A stretch of 64,000 bases of DNA, from the NCBI GenBank assembly GCA_034440615.1, contig JAOTOM010004289.1, positions 77,501-141,500 on the forward strand. The letters are read 5' to 3'. Origin of the DNA: Ashinkailepas kermadecensis (lineage: Eukaryota; Arthropoda; Thecostraca; Neolepadidae). Positions 11,641 through 22,387 of this stretch are shown here, piece after piece; position 1 is the stretch's first letter; every line of letters begins with the position of its first letter. Position numbers and translations under genes: made by a program. Below the pieces are notes generated by a model. The model searched no databases, had not been told where the DNA came from, and was given only the letters and a program-made list of their open reading frames with translations.

Positions 11641-12448
11641 GTGAGCATATGCGGTCTGCCACTGGCAGACGTGAACATATGCGATCTGTCACTGGCAGAC
11701 GTGAACCTATGCGGTCTGTCACTGGCAGACGTGAACCTATGCGGTCTGTCACTGGCAGACGTGAACCTATGCGGTCTGTCACTGGCAGACGTGAACCTAT
11801 GCGGTCTGTCACTGGCAGACGTGAACCTATGTGGTCTGTCACTGGCAGACGTGAGCATGTGTGGTCTGTCACTGGCAGACGTGAGCATGTGTGGCCTGTC
11901 ACTGGCAGACGTGAACACATGCGGTCTGTCACTGGCAGACGTGAGCATGTGTGGTCCGTCACTGGCAGACGTGAGCATGTGTGGTCTGTCACTGGCAGAC
12001 GTGAACACATGCGGTCTGTCACTGGCAGACATGAACATGTGTGGTCTGTCACTGGCAGACGTGAGCATGTGTGGTCTGTCACTGGCAGACGTGAACACAT
12101 GCGGTCTGTCACTGGCAGACATGAACCTATACGGTCTGCCACTGTCAGACGTGAGCATGTGTGGTCTGTCACTGGCAGACGTGACACATGCGTCTGCCAC
12201 TGTCAGACGTGAGCATGTGTGGTCTGTCACTGGCAGACGTGAACATATGCGGTCTGTCACTGGCAGACGTGAACATATGCGATCTGTCACTGGCAGACGT
12301 GAACCTACGCGGTCTGTCACTGGCAGACGTGAACACATGCGGTCTGTCACTGGCAGACGTGAACCTATACGGTCTGTCACTGGCAGACGTGAGCATGTGT
12401 GGTCTGTCACTGGCAGACGTGAACATGTGTGGTCTGTCACTGGCAGAC
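11641..12448. repeat. 30-bp minisatellite inside a reverse transcriptase
   Basis: There are 18 full 30-bp units (11641-12180), one 28-nt unit (12181-12208) and 8 more 30-bp units. The consensus starts GTGAACMTATGCGGTCTGTC and ends ACTGGCAGAC. In the RT frame the unit encodes DVNLCGLSLA. The residues before the array (SDHQND) and after it (NTLIQCLDNN) are both RT sequence. Confidence 0.95.
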
Positions 12449-12913
12449 GACCAAATACTTTGATTCAATGTCTGGACAATAACACGCTTAGATTTGACTA
12501 AAAAAACAACAAGCAATGGCCGTGAATTGCACTGGGCAACACGGGGTAGCACCACCTGTGGCTATACTCTTCATGCAATGTTTTGAAGAAATGGCAATAA
12601 ATGGTGCCACAATCAAGCCCGATTACTTCTGCCTCTACATTGATGACACATTGGGTATTTGGAAACACACACACGCAGCACTTTTATATTTCATCCCTCA
12701 CCTGAACAGTCTGCGCAGCACTATCCGGTTCAATTTGGATGGCACACAACAAGAAATCTATCCCCTTTCTGGACACCCTTATTACTGTGGAAAGTGACGG
12801 AAAATATACGACCGAACTTTACATCAAACCAAGCCATTTAGGCATCATATTTCATCACTCGTCAGCGCATCCGATGGCTACTAAGGAATATGTTATTCGG
12901 TCAGAATATAGAC

Positions 12914-12945
12914 GGCAGCCTCGCCTGTCGCCAGGCGAGGCTGCC
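12914..12945. repeat. Perfect 14-bp hairpin
   Basis: Arms GGCAGCCTCGCCTG (12914-12927) and CAGGCGAGGCTGCC (12932-12945) are exact inverted repeats around a TCGC loop. It lies in the Penelope RT, in the stretch after the YVIRSEYRR peptide. Confidence 0.95.
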
Positions 12946-13259
12946 ACCATAAGGTCAACCGAAAAGGATTGATCTACTTTTCGAACAGCACGGATATCCA
13001 TCACATCTTCTACATCGACTGAAACGAGAGGCACTCTGTCCTACCAATAAACCATACGAACATGGAAAACTAAAGAGCACGACCAGAATACCTCAAGATT
13101 TAGACGGATTTCTGATTCTACCATTCGTGAACGAAAAGCTCACAGCAAAAATCAACTCAGTCATCAGATCTTCAAATTTAAGCATGCGCGTCGCCTGGGT
13201 GAGCACCACAACCATATAAGCTTACTAGTTGGTCAGATATATCCCGACCCGAATGGTCC

Positions 13260-13606
13260 TCGGGAGCCGGGCGGTGTTCCGCGTGTTTAGCTCGAGTGGC
13301 TGACAAGTGTCACCTATCTGGGCCGGTGTACCGGATTAGTTGCAATGTCTGCACCGACAGCGGCCAACAGGTCAACTGCATTGGCGAGACAGCTGACCCC
13401 GTTCGCCTACGTTTCAATGAGCACCTATTCGGTGCAAACAAAACAGGACGTTTGGTATATCCATGGGAGATCATTTTAGAGAAGCCCACATCAGTAGCAG
13501 TTTAATTTCTGCCACAATATTTAACGCCTTGGAAATAATTAAAACACGCAAAGAAATCCTGAGCGCAAAATCATTCAGTCAATTTACCTTCGCGAGTTTG
13601 GACCTA
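13260..13606 (+). pseudogene. GIY-YIG endonuclease of the Penelope-like element, disrupted
   Basis: The peptide GPVYRISCNVCTDSG, followed by NCIGETADPVRLRFNEH, has the layout of the Penelope GIY-YIG nuclease: a VYxIxC..C core, IGET, and R..H. The domain cuts target DNA before reverse transcription. The frame shifts near 13480; in the new frame ISATIFNALEIIKTRKEIL and SFSQFTFASLDLN continue to a stop at about 13606. It is non-functional as it stands. Confidence 0.75.
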
Positions 13607-14044
13607 AATTAAATACCAACTATTCGTTCTGGCGTTTGGTAAGTGAATGAGTGGAGTATATCGTCCTGGGAAATTGTATGTGTGTTAACTTTTGATATTC
13701 ATGGTAGTTCCCTTGGGTGACCTTCACGTGTGCGGTATCAGTATGTCACTTGTTTGAATGCATGTGAGCATGGGTTGTACCCGAGATATAATACGGGTAA
13801 TGAAACTTCTGAATCATTGTAAGGAGAGTCAGTTTAAAAGTGTATACTGTGTGCATATGAATTCCATGAAGAAGGTACAAGAAAATGCTGAACGTGCCTG
13901 AAATTTCTTGGTGTTGTGCATTTAAATATATTCATGATGGAGATGGGTAATGCATGGAGATGGGTAATGGAGATGGGTAGTCACTAAATATTTGCAGCGA
14001 CACCAAACTCTGGTCCTAAACAGTATCAGGGAACCACACGCGCA
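13607..14044. other. Nothing recognised
   Basis: AT-rich sequence. A short GAGATGGGTAATG motif is repeated three times near 13940-13980. Confidence 0.4.
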
Positions 14045-14709
14045 CGGGGGGGGGGGAACCCCCCCCCCCCCCCCCCCTTTTTAAAAAAAAACCTAAAATT
14101 TCCATCAAAATACCTTTTTTTTGTGCCCCCTTTAAAAAAAAACCCCCCTTTAAAAAAAAAAAAAAAAAAAAACCAAAAAATTTTTTATATTCCCACAAAA
14201 AAAAAAAAATAAAAAAACACAAAAAAAAAAAACCCCTAAATAAAAAAAAAAAAAAAATATTTAAAAAAAAAAATTTATTATATTTATATTTTTATATTTT
14301 TTATTATTTTTAGTACCCAAACCAAACAAAAAAAAATTAAATAAAAAAAAAAAAAAAAAAAAAAAAAATAAACAAAAAAAATTAAAAAAAAAATACTATT
14401 TTTTTTTTTTTCTTCCCTTTTTTTTTTCCTTTACTCCCCCCTCCTCCCCCCCCCCATTCCGCCCCCCCCCCCCGCGGGGCCGGCCGGGGGGGGCCCCAAA
14501 CAGGAAAAAAACAAAAATAAAATAAATAAGTAAAATTAAAAAATAAAATTTATATCACACCCCATCATTAATTATTAAAAAAACAAAAAAAACCAAAAAA
14601 ATATTTAAAAATAAAAAAAACAAAACCACCCAAAAAAAAAAAAAAAAACCAAAAAAACAAAAAAAAAAAAAAAAACCAACCCAAAATCATTAAAAAAAAA
14701 AAAAAAAAA

Positions 14710-14743
<34 letters not shown>

Positions 14744-14821
14744 CCCCCCCCCCCCCCCCCCCCCAATTCTCCCCCCCCCAATCCCAGGACAAAAAGGGGG
14801 GGGAACCCCCCCCCCCCCCTT
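14045..14821. other. Homopolymer-rich, probable assembly artefact
   Basis: Long alternating runs of A, C, T and G (tracts of 10-30 identical bases) with almost no ordinary sequence. The change from both flanks is abrupt. Apparent Phe/Gly-rich reading frames are meaningless here. Confidence 0.8.
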
Positions 14822-14822
14822 A

Positions 14823-15290
14823 AACCAGTATAATCCACAAGTAATTTATTTGTAGGATGTGGACAGAACCGATTATCTATACTTAATAATCCTCCCGTTT
14901 TATTGTAACAATCATGTGTAATATTGTCAGGTAATTGCTTCCACATATGCAATAATGCACGAAAATTTTAATAGGGAAAAACGAAAGAGTTGAATAAATA
15001 TTTCAGAGCTGAAATAATTCGTGAGCTCTCACGAATTGAGACGACGCATTTCGCCCTTCTAATTATGTCTATAATTTTGCTAACTCTCTTTTGTTGCAGC
15101 ATGTTTTATGTGATATTTCCACGTTAATGTTTCATCCATTACGACACAAGTGTGTTTGATTTTCAGTTTGTGACAACGTTTAAGCAATTTCAAGCTATAT
15201 TTAAGCATAATTACATGGAAGAGTTTACATTCATTGGATTTGAATCCATCAGTGTGTTCGGCGACACACATCACCAGAGAAATTGCCATT
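14823..15290 (-). mobile_element. LINE reverse-transcriptase 3' remnant
   Basis: The minus-strand peptide HTCVVMDETLTWKYHIKHAA resembles the segment after the RT core in CR1/Jockey LINEs (LGxxxDxxLxWxxHI). Further along the same strand is MWKQLPDNITHD, as in the terminal portion of such elements. The two pieces are in separate frames. The fragment abuts the homopolymer tract. Confidence 0.55.
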
Positions 15291-15291
15291 T

Positions 15292-15311
15292 AATATATAT
15301 ATATATATATT
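15292..15311. repeat. (AT)n microsatellite
   Basis: Twenty bases of AT dinucleotide. Confidence 0.9.
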
Positions 15312-16147
15312 AGGGAAACAGTTACTTCTTATTGTATAATTACACTCTGGAGATCCGCGATATCCGCATGACCATTGGGTCTGACGCGTATCGACGTACT
15401 ATGCTATTCAAATTATCAGAAAATTTTGGACACATTTCTGCTTCTCGCATTGCTCGTACTCCATTCACTTGTCCATGATGTGTCGGTAGGTAATCCGGTG
15501 TCATTAAACAGTTGTAGAATCTAAGCATAGGTGTTGGTTTCTGAAAATTATTGTGAGGACACAATACATCAAGGCGATGGGCGGGCCCAAATGGATTGAG
15601 GCATACCACACGGAGTCCCATGTCAGAAGTTGAAATTATTGGGAGGGCACAGCCAACATTGGGGGCGCAGGGCGGGAAGCAAATGCCCTGTCAAAAAGGC
15701 ATACAGAGCTACACCCCTGCATTCAAGATTGGCCAATGCCAGGGGGTGTCATCCCAATAGCGGCCACAGGGAGCCAACTGAGCTTCCATATCTGATATAT
15801 GACGTGCATAATGCGTCATCCATTCACAGTTAACATTGGAATGTGATTGCATGCTGGTGACCATATGTGCATGCTTTTTTCGCAACATGTCATCATACGG
15901 AGCACACTCCATTACTATATATTAATATATTAATCCTAAGTGGCACTAAAATCGCTTGTAGAAAATGGCAGCGATTTAAGCGGCAAAAAAACAGCAATGC
16001 AGCGTTTTAGACAGGGCTTCCTCCCATCTTTAAAGTTTTACAATTATGGCTTGTGTGTGACATGCATTCCGCACTGTGTTCTTGTGCACGGTTGTATTGT
16101 GTACGTTAAGTGGCTCTACTGTTGAGTACTTGGTCAGTAGATCGTTA
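15312..16147. other. Unrecognised, short minus-strand open frames
   Basis: Minus-strand frames at 15709-15912 (67 codons) and 15340-15621 (93 codons) read as ordinary soluble-looking peptides but match no family I know. Neither has convincing splice borders. They may be remnants of the neighbouring element. Confidence 0.25.
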
Positions 16148-16465
16148 GCTCGTTAGCTCAGTTGGTTAGAGCGCCGGTCTGCGCTCGTCTCCCCCGTCCT
16201 GGCAAGACAGGGTTCGAGTCGCTTCGCGCGCTCGCATTTAGCCCCCGGCTGGGAGGGTCAGTTGGCAGCTGGCCCGATAAGGCTGGGGACGAGCTACCGG
16301 GCGGGCGGCCGTGTCGGTGCATTGACGGCACGTTAAACTTTCGGTCAAAATTCTGCTGTTGAACTGGAATTCATGGATCGGCTGGTGGGGCCGGGTTCCG
16401 CAAGCTCTGCTTGCAATGGACCCTGGTTCATAAGCCACCCCGCGAACTCGGATTAAATTTATATT
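16148..16465 (+). mobile_element. tRNA-derived SINE, family B, copy 2
   Basis: The tRNA-like head has A-box TTAGCTCAGTTGGTTAGAGC and B-box GGGTTCGAGTC. The body contains GGCTGGGAGGGTCAGTTG, GGCCGTGTCGGTGCATTGAC and CACGTTAAACTTTCGGTCAA. It is strongly similar to the minus-strand copy at 57345-57640 and more distantly to 8645-8965. Confidence 0.9.
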
Positions 16466-16837
16466 AAAGGAAAAATGATCATGCAATTCGTGATGTATGC
16501 TAATGCTACCTTTGTCCTGTGAATACCTTTCGATACCTCATCTCTGCCAAATGTAATATTTTAGAAATTATTTGGCCAACACTTGATCGTTCCAAGATAG
16601 CACATAAACATTGACATTGATACGAGACTGGCGAGGTTACATGATACAATTGATATATCCCGCATAGTAGTGAAAATCCTATGCAATTTCAGTGCATTAT
16701 CCGACGTAATGTGATGCTTCCCTTGAACTTCCCAGCGGGTTGGGTTAGGGTTAGATTGCATGGTGATGAAAGATTACCATAATGTATCGTCGGTATTATT
16801 GAAACTTAAGGTAACGACGAGACAAGCTTTACACACA

Positions 16838-17400
16838 TTTTACCCTCATGAAGCATACAAGTGGGTTAGGTATGGTTAAGGTAGGTTACATTAGGGTTTT
16901 GTTATAAGTTAGAAAAAAAATTAAGTTGAAATTTTTCAGAAATATATTGAGTTTTTTCTTCAAAAACATTTCATGTAGCTTAGGTTAGGTTAGGTTTGGT
17001 CAGGATTTTTATTCATTCTTTTAAGAAACAAAAATTGTTGGGGAATTTTCCATTTTTAACAAATTAATTCGGTTTCTTGCATGGATGGTTAGGGCCAGGT
17101 TGCATTACAGGTTATGTTACATCATTTTTCTTGGTTTTGAACGTTACTTTTTATGCTATATTACCCAACTCGAAGCCAATTTTTGGCGTTATTTTGCTTT
17201 CAAACTGAAAAGTACACATTTGCAGAGGATATAAGTCATCATATCATGTTCACCACATTCAAAAACATTGCATCAGATAAATAAATTCAAAGAAATCAGA
17301 AGTTACCTTAACTGCAAATTTACCACAACTCCATTAAAAATGATAAGCTCTGCAGTAGGCAACAGCCTATTTTCTCATGGCCTGTCAAAGCCAGAGAAGC
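16838..17400 (+). repeat. Dispersed repeat, inverted partner of 26310-26830
   Basis: Shares order and wording with the reverse complement of 26310-26830: CATGAAGCA, GGTTAGG-type clusters, TTCTTGCATGG, ATGCTATATTACCCAA, a CATTTGCAGAGG/CATTTGCAAAGG block, ACATTGCATCAGA/GCATTGCATTAGA, and CAAATTTACC. Divergence is high. Class unknown. Confidence 0.75.
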
Positions 17401-18570
17401 TGTTATTCAGGGGTTTTGCATAGTTGGAGCAGGACAGATTTCACATACCTCAATGAGATGTACCTGGTTGTGAGCCATTGTATCATCATCACTGGAATCT
17501 TCAATTGAAATAGCGAACCAGACAATGGGCAAGCATGGCCCTATGTGGTTTGCATGGCCCTGACTGTGTTACATTGCTGGGATGCTTGTCTCAAGTCTCA
17601 ATCATTTCAGAAGAAATAAACAAATTGAGATATCAGAAATGAGAAAGAACCTAGCCTAACATAAACAATAATTACAAACCAAATATCATATACAAAACAA
17701 TAACACAAGCGCTGAAAGATTGTGCTCATTCCAACTGCTGTAACATGGCATCCCAGTCAAATTTGTCAAGGGTGACCAAGTGTATCAGTCTGCTGTTGAG
17801 ACTGGTTGCTGCCTCATGTTAGTTGAGGCATAGAGCGTTATTAATGTGGGATTTATATGTTGGCATATATGGCTTGCATGCTGCGGTTTCATTACATTAT
17901 TTAGTTCTAATATTGTTTCACTATGATATGTTTTTATTTCTGAATCATGTATGTGCATATCTTTTTTTTCTGTAGTGTGTACTACATCAAATTCTTCCTT
18001 TTATTGGGGGAAGAAGGGTAGGCAATGCCACGTTGTCTGATGATTCGTGAGCCAAAATGTTTGCTGTGCTCTAATTGTACCCCAGTGCCTCATACAATTA
18101 TTTAACTATTTTGTGGATGAATAATAATAGTGAAGTTTTTGGGGATGGTGGTACAGTGTCCTAATTTAATTGATTTGTCCAAAATGTGAGAGAGGATGTT
18201 GATGATCTGGTTTAGGCTTTACAAATATTCATGTTCACCAGGTTTGAAAAAAAACCTCATCAGCGTTGGGCAGCTTGTGACCTGAATTAACTGATACAAT
18301 ATTCTCATCATACAATTCCCCTAGCTTTGCCGCAAATCGTGAATGAAGGTAGGTTTAGCTAAAAATGTGGCGATATTGTGATGGGGAATGTCCTCGATTG
18401 CAGGAGTGTCACTTCTGGGGAGCCCGAGGATCCAGTCCCCTGGAACCCCACGGTAATTCCCTTCCCCTACCAATGGGAAAGCTTTCCCAAACTTTTAGCA
18501 TTTCGCCTCATTTCACGTCTCATTTCACGTCCGCCTCTGTCCACAAAAACAAACGACAATTCAGCTTGGT
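17401..18570. other. Nothing recognised
   Basis: Ordinary AT-rich intronic-looking sequence; no repeat array or plausible exon seen. Confidence 0.4.
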
Positions 18571-19242
18571 GGTGTTGAGAAGCGTGGACGCTGGCGGGGA
18601 GCATGGACGCTGGCAGGGAGCGTGTACGCTGGCAGGGAGCGTGGACCCTGGTGGGAAGCGTGGACGCTGACGGGGAGCGTGGACGCTAACAGGGAGCGTG
18701 CTGGTGTTGAAGAGCGTGGACGCTCGCGGGGAGCGTGGACGCTGACAGGGAGCGTGGTGATGTTGAAGAGCGTGGGTGCTGGTGGGGAACGTGGACGCTG
18801 ACGGGGAGCGTGGACGCCGGTGGGGAGCGTGGACGCTGACGAGGAGCGTGGACGCTGATGGGGAGCGTGGACGCTGATGGGGAGCGTGGACGCTGGTGGG
18901 GAGTGTGGACGCTCGTGGGGAGCGTGGACGCCGGTGGGGAGCGTGGACACTGGTGGGGAGCGCGGACGCTGGTGGGGAGTGTGGACGCTGTTGAGGAACG
19001 CGGACGTTGGTGGGGAGCGTGGACGCTGATGGGGAGCGTGAACGCTGGTGGGGAGCGTGGACGCTGGAGGGGAGCGTGGACGCTGATGGGGAGCGTGGAC
19101 GCTGATGAGGAGCGTGGACGCTGACGGGGAGCGTTGACGCTGGCGGGGAGCGTGGACGCTGATGGGAAGCGTGGACGCTGGCGGGGAGCGCGGACGCTGG
19201 CGGGGAGCGTGGACGCTGATGGGGAGCGTGGACGCTGGCGGG
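18571..19242. repeat. 19-bp minisatellite, about 35 copies
   Basis: The unit is GCGTGGACGCTGATGGGGA with variants GGCGGGGA, GGTGGGGA and GACGGGGA. Three units (57 bp) make a 19-codon cycle, which keeps frames open on both strands; those frames are not genes. Confidence 0.95.
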
Positions 19243-19324
19243 TTTTGCGATGCACGCTTCGCTGGATGGCTGTGGCCTCGTTTTTTTATAGGTGCACGTG
19301 GGTCGACAACCAGTTGAAAAGCTT

Positions 19325-19920
19325 CCGACAATCAGTGACTAACAGATACCCTCCAGTCAGTGACTGAGAGACACCCTCTAGTCCGTGACTGAGAGATACC
19401 CGGCAATCAGTGACTGAGAGATGCTCTCCAGTCAGTGACTGAGCAGCAGCCGACAGTCAGTGACTGAGAGTTACCCTCCAGTCCGTAACTGAGAGATACC
19501 CGCCAGTCAGTGACTGAGAGACACCCTCCAGTCAGTGACTGAGCAGCAGCCGACCGTCAGTGACAGAGATACCCGCCAGTTAGTGACTGAGAGATACCCT
19601 CAAGTCAGTGACTGAGAGATACCCGCCAGTCAGTGACTGAGAGATACCCTCCAGTCAGTGACTGAGAGATACCCTCCAGTCAGTGACTGAGAGATACCCT
19701 CTTGTCAGTGACTGAGAGATACCCGCCAGTCAGTGACTGAGCAGTAAGGAGCTGGCCGTCAGTGACTGAGAGATACCCTCCAGTCAGTGACTGAGCAATA
19801 GCTGACCGTCAGTGACTGAGAGATACCCTCCATTCAGTGACTGAGCAGTAGCTAGCCGTCAGTGACTGAGAGATATCCGCCAGTCAGTGACTGAGCAGCA
19901 GCCGGCCGCCAGTGACTGAG
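19325..19920. repeat. 25-bp minisatellite
   Basis: Unit AGTCAGTGACTGAGAGATACCCTCC and shorter or longer variants with AGCAGCAGCCGACC. About 24 copies. A degenerate return of the unit is seen at 20926-20970, on the far side of the next array. Confidence 0.95.
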
Positions 19921-19949
19921 GAACACTGTACCAATACCCGCAGTCACTT

Positions 19950-20925
19950 GCATTGCCAATAATGTAACATTGCTGGTCACATTACTGGTTATATTGCTGG
20001 TTACATTGCTGGATACATTACTGGTCACATTACTGGTTTCATTAATGGTTACATTACTGGTTACATTGCTGATTATATTACTGGCTACATCAATGGCTCC
20101 ATTGCTGGTTAATTTACCAATCATGTAACATTACTGATTACATTAATGCTTTCATTACATTAACGGTTACATTAATGGTTATGATAATGGTTGCTTTAAT
20201 TTTTACATTAATGGCTACAGTAATGGTTGTGTTAATGGTTACAGTAATGGTTACAGTAATGGTTACATTAATGGTTACATTAATGGTTACATTAATGGTT
20301 ACAGTAATGGTTACATTAATGGTTACATTAATGGTTACATTAATGGTCACACTAATGGTCACACCAATGGTTACATTAATGGTTACACTGATGGTTACAT
20401 TAATGGTTACATTAATGGTTACACCAATGGTTACATTAATTGGTACATTAATGGATACATCAATTGTTACATTAAGAGGTGTATTAATGATTACACTAAT
20501 GGTTATATTAATGTTGCATTAATGGTTACATTAATTGTTACATGAATGGTTACATTGATGGCTACATTAATGGTTGCATTAATGGTTACATTAATAGTTA
20601 CATTGATGGATATATTAATGGTTGTATTAATGGTTATATTAATGGTTATAGTAATGGTTACACTAATGGTTGCATTAGTAGCTAAGTTACTGGTTGCATT
20701 ACTGGCAACATTACTGGTTACGTTGTCGGTTGGATTACTGGTTTCATTACCGGTTACACTTACATTACTGGTTACATTGCTGGCTACATTACTGATTACA
20801 TTACTGGTCGCATTGCTGGTTACATTGCAAATAATCTATCATTACTGGTTTCATTACCAATAATGCAGCATTACTGGTTTCATTCCCAATAATGCAACAT
20901 TGCTGGTTACATTACTGGTTACAAA
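19950..20925. repeat. 12-bp minisatellite, about 80 copies
   Basis: The unit is TTACATTAATGG or TTACATTACTGG. The array has three zones: an ACTGG type (about 19960-20120), an AATGG type (about 20125-20680) and an ACTGG type again (about 20685-20925). Frames encode Met-Val-Thr-Leu repeats on + and Asn-Val-Thr-Ile repeats on minus; both are artefacts. Confidence 0.95.
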
Positions 20926-20970
20926 TTCTGAGCAGTCAATGACTGTGACGGTCAGTGACTTATGACAGCA
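20926..20970. repeat. Remnant of the 25-bp minisatellite
   Basis: GAGCAGTCAATGACTG and GACGGTCAGTGACTTATG recall the unit of 19325-19920, indicating that the 12-bp array lies within that older array. Confidence 0.65.
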
Positions 20971-21439
20971 ACTGATAATATGTAGTCGACTGAATGCGTA
21001 AAAAGCAGCGTTCAAAGCTTGCAGACAGAGTCAGTCATATTCGTAATATGTTTTGTGCATATGCATGCATCTGCTATGATTCAGTGCAGCGATCAACTTC
21101 TTACCGTTTACGCGATTGGGGACTGCCGTAGGCGTGTCGTTCCCGTGTGTTTTATGGATAAACCAAGAGTATTGTGCTTTTGATATAAATGTGGGCACAG
21201 TGGCACGGAAACTGTTCCAAGGTTGGTGGTGGAGGCAAGAGCTATTTCGACGTATGTTCTACCCATACATTGTAGCGGCTTGTATGGCTACGTTTTCTTA
21301 AGACGTGTCCGTTGGCGAGCTCCAAAGATCCGTAACTTGTCGGTACGTATATCGGGCGGCGACAGCGAGAACCAGAGTGCGAGAGTGCGAATCCGAGAGT
21401 ACCAGTTCCGAGCAGTTTCCATGCCACGTTATATACAGT
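20971..21439. other. Nothing certain
   Basis: Several short open frames on both strands but no family recognised. The GC content rises toward 21440. Confidence 0.35.
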
Positions 21440-21600
21440 AACTGCGGACGTGTCCGAGTGCGGTTCGGCAGGCGCGGCCCTTGCGCATGCGCAATGACCT
21501 GAGCGAGGTCACGGGCGATACTGGCGAGCGGCCAGTTGCCGGGCGTCTCTGCGCAGGCGCATAACAATGTTCGGCGCGTGACACGCTTGTGCTGTCAGAG
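21440..21600. promoter_or_regulatory. CpG-rich segment with NRF1-like palindrome and ER5 half-sites
   Basis: TTGCGCATGCGCAA (21481-21494) is a perfect 14-bp palindrome containing the NRF1 consensus TGCGCATGCGCA. It is followed directly by TGACCT (21495-21500), five bases, and AGGTCA (21506-21511), an everted repeat of nuclear-receptor half-sites. A second NRF1-like TCTGCGCAGGCGCA lies at about 21547-21560. Such clusters occur in promoters and enhancers, but no transcript start is visible. Confidence 0.45.
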
Positions 21601-22387
21601 CACGAGTTACTACAACATCACCCATATGATGAATGCTAACCCCGTCCAAATTTTAGGGGTGGGGGCGCTGACCCCTCTGCCCCTCGATTCCTGCGCCCTT
21701 GTGTAAGCATCGCAAATATTATTACTGGACTTTAGGTTCCGTGACACGAGGCACAGCTCTGACTATGTGGGAAAATTAGCCCATGCCAGGACCTCAGTCA
21801 CCTTATGAGTGCTGTGATATATATTTAAAGTTTTAGGCATTGCTGGAGCATTTGAGCAAAGTAAAGCAAATCACTGCAAATTTAGTTCTTCTTCAGGCCA
21901 TAGAGCATAATACAGCAAGCAACATTGGTTTTGAATGTTTAATGACAAGTCATGTGCGAACACGGTGCGGCATTTTCGGGTATTTGTCCCCATGATGCCC
22001 CTGTCGAGATCACAGTTCACGAAATGTTAGTGGTGAATCCAGCAATCCTTCAGCCTGTTCAATATGCCAAGTTAAACAGATCTTAAAAAGAATAATCATT
22101 ATAGTTCGGGCTGTGATGAGGACAGGGATTGTATTGCACGGTGCCTCGGGTGTACTATTTGCTTTGTTTGAGGGAAACGATTAAAAAAATGTGTCCATAA
22201 TTTAAGGAAATTGCTGGATTCGTGTATATTGTTCGTGTGCAGGACGGGAAGGGCATGGGTGGCTCTGATGTCGCCTAGGTCCACCAGTGGCTCAAGTACT
22301 TGTTTCTTCCGCCGTGTGTGTGGCCCATCAAGGTGTACCTCGTCACACCTCGCTGTAGCCATGTAACGCTCCCACTGTGTGCCACAG
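21601..22387. other. Presumed intron before exon B
   Basis: No gene recognised. The pyrimidine-containing tract ending GTGTGCCACAG at 22387 is the acceptor used in the exon B model. CAG-ending alternatives exist at about 22242 and 22288. Confidence 0.4.

Larger units (their letters stand above)
11467..13250 (+). pseudogene. Penelope-like reverse transcriptase, disrupted
   Basis: RT copies RNA into DNA for the element. Motif A reads SINVVNLYSNVP: the position normally held by the catalytic Asp (xFDVxSLYTNVP in the family) is Asn, which should abolish activity. Motif C keeps the two aspartates (YIDDT). Between motif A and CLDNNTLRFD the frame enters 27 copies of a ten-codon repeat (DVNLCGLSLA). 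One 28-nt copy at 12181-12208 shifts the frame. Further stops and shifts occur near 12500, 12780 and 12960. The downstream segment GYPSHLLHRLKREAL and LILPFVNEKLTAKIN matches the family's connector before the endonuclease. Confidence 0.8.
11330..13606 (+). mobile_element. Decayed Penelope-like retroelement
   Basis: Two hallmark domains occur in order on the + strand: a Penelope-type reverse transcriptase and a GIY-YIG endonuclease. Recognisable RT pieces are SINVVNLYSNVPLTEG (motif A region), CLDNNTLRFD, HGVAPPVAILFMQCFEEMA (motif B region), LYIDDTLGIW (motif C), IPFLDTLITVESDGKY and LPFVNEKLTAKINSV. The pieces lie in different frames and stops intervene, so the copy is dead. A 30-bp tandem repeat of 808 bp sits inside the RT. 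No clear 5' end or flanking target duplication was found. It lies in the inferred first intron of the SLC22-like gene, in the same orientation. Confidence 0.85.

Noticed and set aside
14568..14952. Phe/Gly-rich open frames
   Set aside because: They lie in the homopolymer block, which is probably an artefact.
16960..17005. TTAGG-type telomere repeat
   Set aside because: Only about three degenerate TTAGG units within a dispersed repeat; no array.
20138..20863. Apparent membrane protein of Met-Val-Thr-Leu repeats
   Set aside because: Translation of a 12-bp minisatellite.
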